Source: an uncultured Actinomycetes bacterium
GTDB taxonomy: Bacteria > Actinomycetota > Acidimicrobiia > Acidimicrobiales > RAAP-2
Assembly (NCBI GenBank): GCA_903854175.1
Contig: CAINVQ010000029.1
Location: 1-9,631, forward strand
Direction of reading: 5' to 3'
DNA length: 9,631 nucleotides
The notes under the pieces were generated by a model, which worked only from the letters and a program-made list of their open reading frames with translations, was not told the DNA's origin and did no database searches. Made by a program: the position numbers and the translations under genes. Positions within the stretch are counted from its first letter, which is position 1. Every line of letters begins with the position of its first letter. Below are positions 5,762 through 9,631 of the stretch, in pieces.

Positions 5762-7159
5762 ATGAAAGAAGCGTGCGGAGTCGTAGGGATAATTGCCCCA
5801 GGACGAAACGTGGCACACCTTTGCTTTGATGCCCTTTATGCGTTACAGCACCGCGGACAAGAATCAGCCGGGATGGCGACATTCGACAATAAGCAAATTA
5901 CGGTCGTAAAAGACAATGGACTCGTCAGTCACGTTTTTAGCGACACCACCCTTCGCGCGCTGAGTGGCTCACACGTCATTGGTCACACGAGATACTCAAC
6001 TTCTGGTTCTGCAAACTGGACCGCAGCGCAACCGGTGTACCGCAGCGCTGGAACATCTGGATTCGCGCTTGGTCATAATGGCAATCTCACCAACACCGCT
6101 GAACTCGCTGACGTTGCAGGTATTCAAGTGACAACAATGTTGTCCGACTCAGACCTCGTCGCAGAACTTCTCGCTCGTGAAATTGAAAGTGGTGCCGCAA
6201 TGCCACATGCACTGAGGTCAGTTCTTTCAAAAGCCGAGGGTGCATTCTCAATGGTGATTCTTGAATCAGACACTGTTTATGCGGTGCGCGATCCGTACGG
6301 TTTTCGCCCACTCTGTATTGGACGACTCGGCACTGAAGATGCACCTGAAGGTTGGATAGTTGCTTCTGAGTCACCGGCACTTGACGTGATTGGTGCAGCG
6401 TTTGTTCGAGAAATAAAGCCTGGCGAGATGGTGACAATTACTGAGCAAGGTGTTTCGTTTGTTCAACTGTTAGAGCCAGCGGGCGAAAAAGAAATGCTTT
6501 GTATTTTTGAATTCGTTTACTTTGCTCGTCCCGACACGTACCTCATGGGTCACCAAGTGCACACGGCACGTCGTCGCATGGGTGAGCTTCTGGCTAAGCA
6601 GTCACACGTTGATGCAGACATTGTTATGGGAGTGCCCGACTCTGGAATCCCTGCAGCAGAAGGCTTTGCAAAGGCATCGGGAATTCCATTCGGCTACGGA
6701 CTTGTAAAGAATCGTTACATCGGCCGCACGTTTATTTCACCGGACCAGAACAAGCGTGAAGCGAGTGTTCGCAGAAAGCTAAATCCTCTTCGTGAAAATA
6801 TTGAAGGACAACGACTTGTTGTTATTGATGACTCCATTGTTCGAGGCACCACAACGAAGGCTCTAGTAGCAATGCTGCGTGACGCGGGGGCAAAAGAAGT
6901 GCACCTCCGAATTTCATCGCCACCATTTTCATGGCCTTGTTACTACGGCATTGATACGCCTAACCGCGAAGATCTTCTTGCAGCGAACAACACCATTGAA
7001 GAGATGCGGGACTTTATTGGATGCGACTCACTCGAGTTCATTTCTCTAGAAAACCTACGTACTGCAATTCAGTTAAATGGTGAGTGCTGTGATGCTTGTC
7101 TAACGGGCAACTACTCAGCTCCTACGCCGGTTGCACTCGGCAAGGGTGCACGCTGGTGA
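5762..7159 (+). CDS. purF: Amidophosphoribosyltransferase, iron-sulfur type
   Basis: PurF commits PRPP to purine synthesis by replacing pyrophosphate with ammonia from glutamine. The 465-residue protein has an N-terminal Ntn glutaminase whose nucleophile is Cys5 in ACGVVGI. It also has QHRGQESAGM, GHTRYSTSG and HNGNLTN. The C-terminal phosphoribosyltransferase domain has the PRPP loop VIDDSIVRGTTT (354-365). The probable [4Fe-4S] ligands are Cys247 (LCIFEF), Cys393 (WPCYYG), Cys443 and Cys446 (CDAC), as in the Bacillus-type enzyme. The ATG is fixed by an in-frame TAA at 5747-5749 with no other start between, so the propeptide ahead of Cys5 is only Met-Lys-Glu-Ala. Only a weak AAGG (5748-5751) precedes the start. 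The gene is divergent from the PHP gene, begins a three-gene unit and ends in a GTGA overlap with purM. Feedback inhibition by AMP/GMP is usual for the family. Confidence 0.97.
   Translation: MKEACGVVGIIAPGRNVAHLCFDALYALQHRGQESAGMATFDNKQITVVKDNGLVSHVFSDTTLRALSGSHVIGHTRYSTSGSANWTAAQPVYRSAGTSGFALGHNGNLTNTAELADVAGIQVTTMLSDSDLVAELLAREIESGAAMPHALRSVLSKAEGAFSMVILESDTVYAVRDPYGFRPLCIGRLGTEDAPEGWIVASESPALDVIGAAFVREIKPGEMVTITEQGVSFVQLLEPAGEKEMLCIFEFVYFARPDTYLMGHQVHTARRRMGELLAKQSHVDADIVMGVPDSGIPAAEGFAKASGIPFGYGLVKNRYIGRTFISPDQNKREASVRRKLNPLRENIEGQRLVVIDDSIVRGTTTKALVAMLRDAGAKEVHLRISSPPFSWPCYYGIDTPNREDLLAANNTIEEMRDFIGCDSLEFISLENLRTAIQLNGECCDACLTGNYSAPTPVALGKGARW
7142..7158 (+). promoter_or_regulatory. Ribosome-binding site and GTG start that fix the purM N-terminus
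   Basis: AAGGG (7142-7146) lies nine bases before GTG (7156-7158), which overlaps the purF TGA as GTGA. The resulting N-terminus MSRLLDQAPGG leads directly into the conserved TYAQSGV segment. An in-frame ATG at 7096 would add 20 residues translated from the purF iron-sulfur region. An ATG at 7189 would sit directly against a G-run with no spacer. The GTG is therefore preferred. Confidence 0.7.
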
Positions 7160-8217
7160 GTCGACTACTCGACCAAGCACCAGGGGGAATGACCTACGCG
7201 CAGTCGGGTGTCTCAATTGATGCGGGTGATGAAGCAGTAGAGAGAATTAAAAATGTTGTTGCCAGCACGAAGCGCCCAGAAGTTCTCGGTGGCATTGGTG
7301 GTTTCGGTGGCCTCTTCAAATTAGACATTTCAAAGTTCAAAGAACCAGTTCTCGTGGCGTCAGCTGACGGCGTTGGAACAAAACTTGAAGTTGCACGCCA
7401 AGTTGGTCGATACGACTCAGTTGGCATTGACCTCGTTGCAATGCTTGTAGATGACCTGGCGTGTATTGGCGCTGAGCCACTGTTTCTCCTTGACTACGTT
7501 GCCGTTGGTGCACTCGACCCAGCACGACTCGAAGAGCTCGTCACAGGAATTGCTGCAGGATGTCGCCAGGCAAACACTGCGCTCCTTGGTGGTGAGACTG
7601 CAGAACACGGTGGTGTCATGAAACCTGATGACCTTGATGTTGCTGGGTTCGCTGTGGGCGTTGTTGAGCGTGGAACTGAAATGGGACCAGAACGAGTCAA
7701 GGACGGCGACGTTCTTATTGGACTCGGCTCTCCAGGTCTTAGGTCAAATGGCTACTCACTCGCACGAAATGTTCTCGTGAAGAACCCGAGCGATCTAAAC
7801 GCACCAGCATTTGAAGGTTCACCTAGAACTCTTGGAGACGAACTCCTTGTGCCTTCAGTGATTTACGCGCCAACCATTACTGCAATGCGTGCAGAACTTG
7901 GTTCATCTGTTCATGGTGCAGCGCACATTACTGGAGGCGGCATTCTCGGAAACGTTGTTCGAATCTTGCCTGAAGGTCTTAACGCAAACATTGAAATGGA
8001 TTCGTTTGAGACACCTGAGATTTTCTTTGAGATCCAACGACGAGGTCAAGTGAGCGCTGACGAAATGGTTCGTGTCTTTAACTGTGGTCTCGGAATGGTT
8101 GTGAGTGTTGATCCTTCGAGTGCGTCTGCTGCGCTCTCTATTGCTAGAGCTCAAGGTATTACAGCAACAGTCGTTGGAAGCATCTCGGCTGGCTCACAAA
8201 AGGTCGTTCTCTCATGA
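7156..8217 (+). CDS. purM: Phosphoribosylformylglycinamidine cyclo-ligase (AIR synthetase)
   Basis: PurM closes the imidazole ring of FGAM with ATP to give AIR, the step after PurSQL. With the GTG start the protein has 353 residues, close to the usual 340-355. Family signatures are TYAQSGVSIDAGDEAV near the N-terminus, DGVGTK (71-76), DDLACIGAEPLF, LLGGETAEHGG (143-153), LRSNGYSLAR (195-204) and AHITGGGILGN (256-266). The glycine-rich AIRS nucleotide-binding region is intact. The start overlaps the purF stop (GTGA) and the end overlaps the pyrE start (ATGA). Translation of the three genes is therefore probably coupled on one mRNA. No frameshift or missing motif is visible. The start could be a few codons different, but the identity is secure. 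Confidence 0.96.
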   Translation: MSRLLDQAPGGMTYAQSGVSIDAGDEAVERIKNVVASTKRPEVLGGIGGFGGLFKLDISKFKEPVLVASADGVGTKLEVARQVGRYDSVGIDLVAMLVDDLACIGAEPLFLLDYVAVGALDPARLEELVTGIAAGCRQANTALLGGETAEHGGVMKPDDLDVAGFAVGVVERGTEMGPERVKDGDVLIGLGSPGLRSNGYSLARNVLVKNPSDLNAPAFEGSPRTLGDELLVPSVIYAPTITAMRAELGSSVHGAAHITGGGILGNVVRILPEGLNANIEMDSFETPEIFFEIQRRGQVSADEMVRVFNCGLGMVVSVDPSSASAALSIARAQGITATVVGSISAGSQKVVLS

Positions 8218-8768
8218 CAACTGCACGTGAAAGAGTTCTCAGTCACCTTCTAGAACACTCAGTTCGCAGGGGAGACTTCACATTGAAGTCAGGTCGTAAG
8301 TCTTCGTGGTTTATTGATTCCAAGCAAACCATTTGCGCACCAGAAGTCATGGTTGACGTTGCTGAGCTGCTGCTCGAAAAAATACCTGCTGATGCAACAG
8401 CTATTGGCGGTCTCACCATGGGCGCCGACGGGGCAACGTTCATTACTGCAGGAGTAGCTGGGACAAAAGGTCGTGCACTGCGTGCCTTTAGTGTCAGAAA
8501 AGAAGTTAAAGATCACGGTGCCGGTGGCCGTATTGCTGGTTCACTTAAGCCCGGCGACCGAGTGGTGATTACTGAAGACACCGTGACTCGTGGCACCAGT
8601 CTTTTAGAAGCTGCGCGAGTGGTGAGAGATTTCGGCGCTGAAGTGATTTTGCTACTCGCTGTTGTCGACCGTGGTGGCACTGCAGCCGCAATGGCTAAAG
8701 AAGAGGGCTGGAAATTTGATGCACTCTTCAGCGCACCCGATCTCGGATTTGACTACGAAGGCGCTTAA
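8214..8768 (+). CDS. pyrE: Orotate phosphoribosyltransferase
   Basis: The enzyme joins orotate to PRPP to form OMP in pyrimidine synthesis. The 184-residue protein has the N-terminal FTLKSGRKSSWF substrate region (22-33) and the GGLTMGAD segment (65-72). The type I phosphoribosyltransferase flexible loop is VRKEVKDHG (94-102), with the Arg95/Lys96/Lys99/His101 set typical of OPRT. The PRPP loop is VVITEDTVTRGTS (117-129). TRGTS replaces the enterobacterial TAGTA-like end, but I recall similar forms in actinobacterial OPRTs. The RKEVKDHG loop argues against xanthine or adenine phosphoribosyltransferase. The ATG overlaps the purM TGA (ATGA), so the gene is translationally coupled to the purine genes. 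This is an unusual companion, although both PurF and PyrE draw on PRPP. Its TAA overlaps the stop of the opposing gene. No pyrF or other pyrimidine gene is in the window. Confidence 0.88.
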   Translation: MTTARERVLSHLLEHSVRRGDFTLKSGRKSSWFIDSKQTICAPEVMVDVAELLLEKIPADATAIGGLTMGADGATFITAGVAGTKGRALRAFSVRKEVKDHGAGGRIAGSLKPGDRVVITEDTVTRGTSLLEAARVVRDFGAEVILLLAVVDRGGTAAAMAKEEGWKFDALFSAPDLGFDYEGA

Positions 8769-9631
8769 CTAGCTGCGAGTACGTCAAGTACTCGTGTTCG
8801 CCACGCTCTGATGTCGGGGTAGAACTCGTCAGTTGTGTGACCGAAGCGAAGCACTAGTGCATCAAGTGATGGGATCACACTGATCATCTGTCCTTCGTAT
8901 CCATTAGCCCAGTACGTGCCGTACTTGTCACCGCTGACCCACCACTGCCATGAGTAGAACGATCCACTTTCGTCTTCACTGTGAGGAATTTGCGCAGTGT
9001 TTACCCAGTCCTCACTAATGAGTTGTTCGCCGTCCCACGCGCCACCGCGTAAATACAAAAGTCCAAATTTTGCAAAGTCGAGTGCCTGCGCGTGAACGAA
9101 GCTTGAAGCAACCCACGTGCCCTTATCGTCGTACGCTGCGACTGCGCTGTTCATACCCAGTGGTCTGAAGAGCTTCTTTGTTAAATAGTCGTTGTATTTT
9201 TCTCCGTAGCCAACATTGTCAGCAACTATTCGACTTAAAACATTTGTTGTTCCACTGGAGTAGTTGTAGAACGTTCCCGGCTCGTGGGCGAGGGGCATTG
9301 ACGCAACATATGCAGCCATGTCCTGCTTCGCGTCTCCATACAGCATTGCAATTACGTCACTTGGATTATCAACGTCGTAATCCTCAACGAACTTAAGACC
9401 ATCACGCATTTCCAAGAGATCCTTGACTTTGATGTTGTGGCGAGGATCCTTTGGGTCGCTCCATTCAGGAACTGGTGCATTTTGCTCTGGGATAATTAGA
9501 CCCTGTTCATTCAGCGTCCCAATGATCATGTGGAGCATTGATTTAGCCATTGACCACGAGATGAGCTGACTCGATGCAGTGATGGGTTCTGCAGGTTTGT
9601 CGAAGTAGAACGTTTCTCCACCGTAACGCTC
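8765..9631 (-). CDS. Serine beta-lactamase-family hydrolase (class C / NylB-like), 5' end missing
   Basis: The frame is open to the window edge and gives 288 residues. It belongs to the beta-lactamase/esterase superfamily that includes class C enzymes, DD-peptidases and 6-aminohexanoate-dimer hydrolase. The S-x-x-K nucleophile motif is SMAK (residues 27-30 of the fragment). It is followed by LLEMRDGLKF, the Tyr124-Ser-Ser motif in YNYSSGTTN, LFRPLGMNSA, LDFAKFGLLYLRGG and the third-box region GYEGQ (244-248) before VIPSLDALVLRFG. These fit the NylB-like branch better than true antibiotic-resistance enzymes. Substrate and location are unknown because any signal peptide would lie outside the window. 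An internal ATG at 9550 would remove the catalytic serine, so it is not the start. The gene converges on pyrE with a 4-nt stop overlap and has no evident role in nucleotide synthesis. Confidence 0.88.
   Translation of the reverse strand, partial: ERYGGETFYFDKPAEPITASSQLISWSMAKSMLHMIIGTLNEQGLIIPEQNAPVPEWSDPKDPRHNIKVKDLLEMRDGLKFVEDYDVDNPSDVIAMLYGDAKQDMAAYVASMPLAHEPGTFYNYSSGTTNVLSRIVADNVGYGEKYNDYLTKKLFRPLGMNSAVAAYDDKGTWVASSFVHAQALDFAKFGLLYLRGGAWDGEQLISEDWVNTAQIPHSEDESGSFYSWQWWVSGDKYGTYWANGYEGQMISVIPSLDALVLRFGHTTDEFYPDIRAWRTRVLDVLAAS
8776..8794. terminator. Perfect 7-bp stem-loop just past pyrE; possible terminator
   Basis: CGAGTAC (8776-8782) and GTACTCG (8788-8794) are exact reverse complements around the 5-base loop GTCAA. 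One or two flanking G-T pairs may extend the stem. It starts eight bases after the pyrE stop and lies within the last codons of the beta-lactamase-family gene, so its sequence is also under coding constraint. There is no clear U-tract on either side. A U-less terminator or an mRNA-stabilising hairpin is possible, and chance is not excluded. Confidence 0.35.

Noticed and set aside
7096..7155. Upstream ATG as the purM start, adding 20 residues
   Set aside because: The extension is the out-of-frame reading of purF's iron-sulfur cysteine region and does not look like PurM. The GTG at 7156 has a Shine-Dalgarno sequence and a GTGA overlap.
8214..8768. Reading pyrE as a purine-salvage phosphoribosyltransferase because of its purine neighbours
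   Set aside because: The RKEVKDHG flexible loop and the N-terminal FTLKSGR...SSWF region are orotate phosphoribosyltransferase features. Context alone is not enough to override them.
9548..9550. ATG at 9550 as the start of the beta-lactamase-family gene
   Set aside because: It would cut off the catalytic serine of SMAK, while the frame continues openly to the window edge with family-like sequence.
8765..9631. Calling the minus-strand hydrolase an antibiotic-resistance beta-lactamase
   Set aside because: The motifs fit the wider NylB/esterase/DD-peptidase superfamily. Nothing in the fragment specifies beta-lactam hydrolysis, and there is no resistance or mobile context.

Overview
This window is a de novo purine biosynthesis locus from a bacterium, most likely an actinobacterium. 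Small PurL, PurS and PurQ are separate genes. PurF is the iron-sulfur type with a short propeptide. The PurM and PyrE sequence styles, and one leaderless-type promoter, also look actinobacterial. By recall of family sequences, not by a search, I lean towards class Acidimicrobiia (Ilumatobacter-like or freshwater relatives). G+C is roughly one half in genes. It falls to 28% (50 of 180 bases counted, 2281-2460) in the one large intergenic space, and packing is very tight.

Layout: a plus-strand block purC (5' end outside the window)-purS-purQ (1-1804) meets a minus-strand gene for a small basic protein of unknown function (1801-2226). An AT-rich divergent intergenic region (2227-2481) then leads to purL (2482-4758). 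PurL meets a minus-strand PHP-domain phosphoesterase gene (4755-5678). An 83-base divergent spacer leads to purF-purM-pyrE (5762-8768), whose members overlap by 4 nt. This block meets a minus-strand serine beta-lactamase-family gene that runs out of the window (8765-9631).

Functionally, PurF makes phosphoribosylamine from PRPP and glutamine. PurS, PurQ and PurL together form FGAM synthetase, PurM closes the imidazole ring, and PurC makes SAICAR. PyrE, coupled to purM, is the pyrimidine pathway's PRPP-consuming enzyme. The two minus-strand genes inside the cluster split it into three plus-strand units. PurL and purF must therefore have their own promoters, and purL is expressed apart from its partners purS and purQ.

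I see no mobile element, CRISPR array, RNA gene or clear defence system. The points most worth a second look are: the uncharacterised gene facing purL across a repeat-bearing AT-rich spacer; the exact 4-nt stop-codon overlap at all three convergent junctions; the cramped ribosome-binding site and overlapping mini-ORF at purL; and a well-formed leaderless promoter for the PHP gene. The rest is ordinary, well-conserved metabolism.
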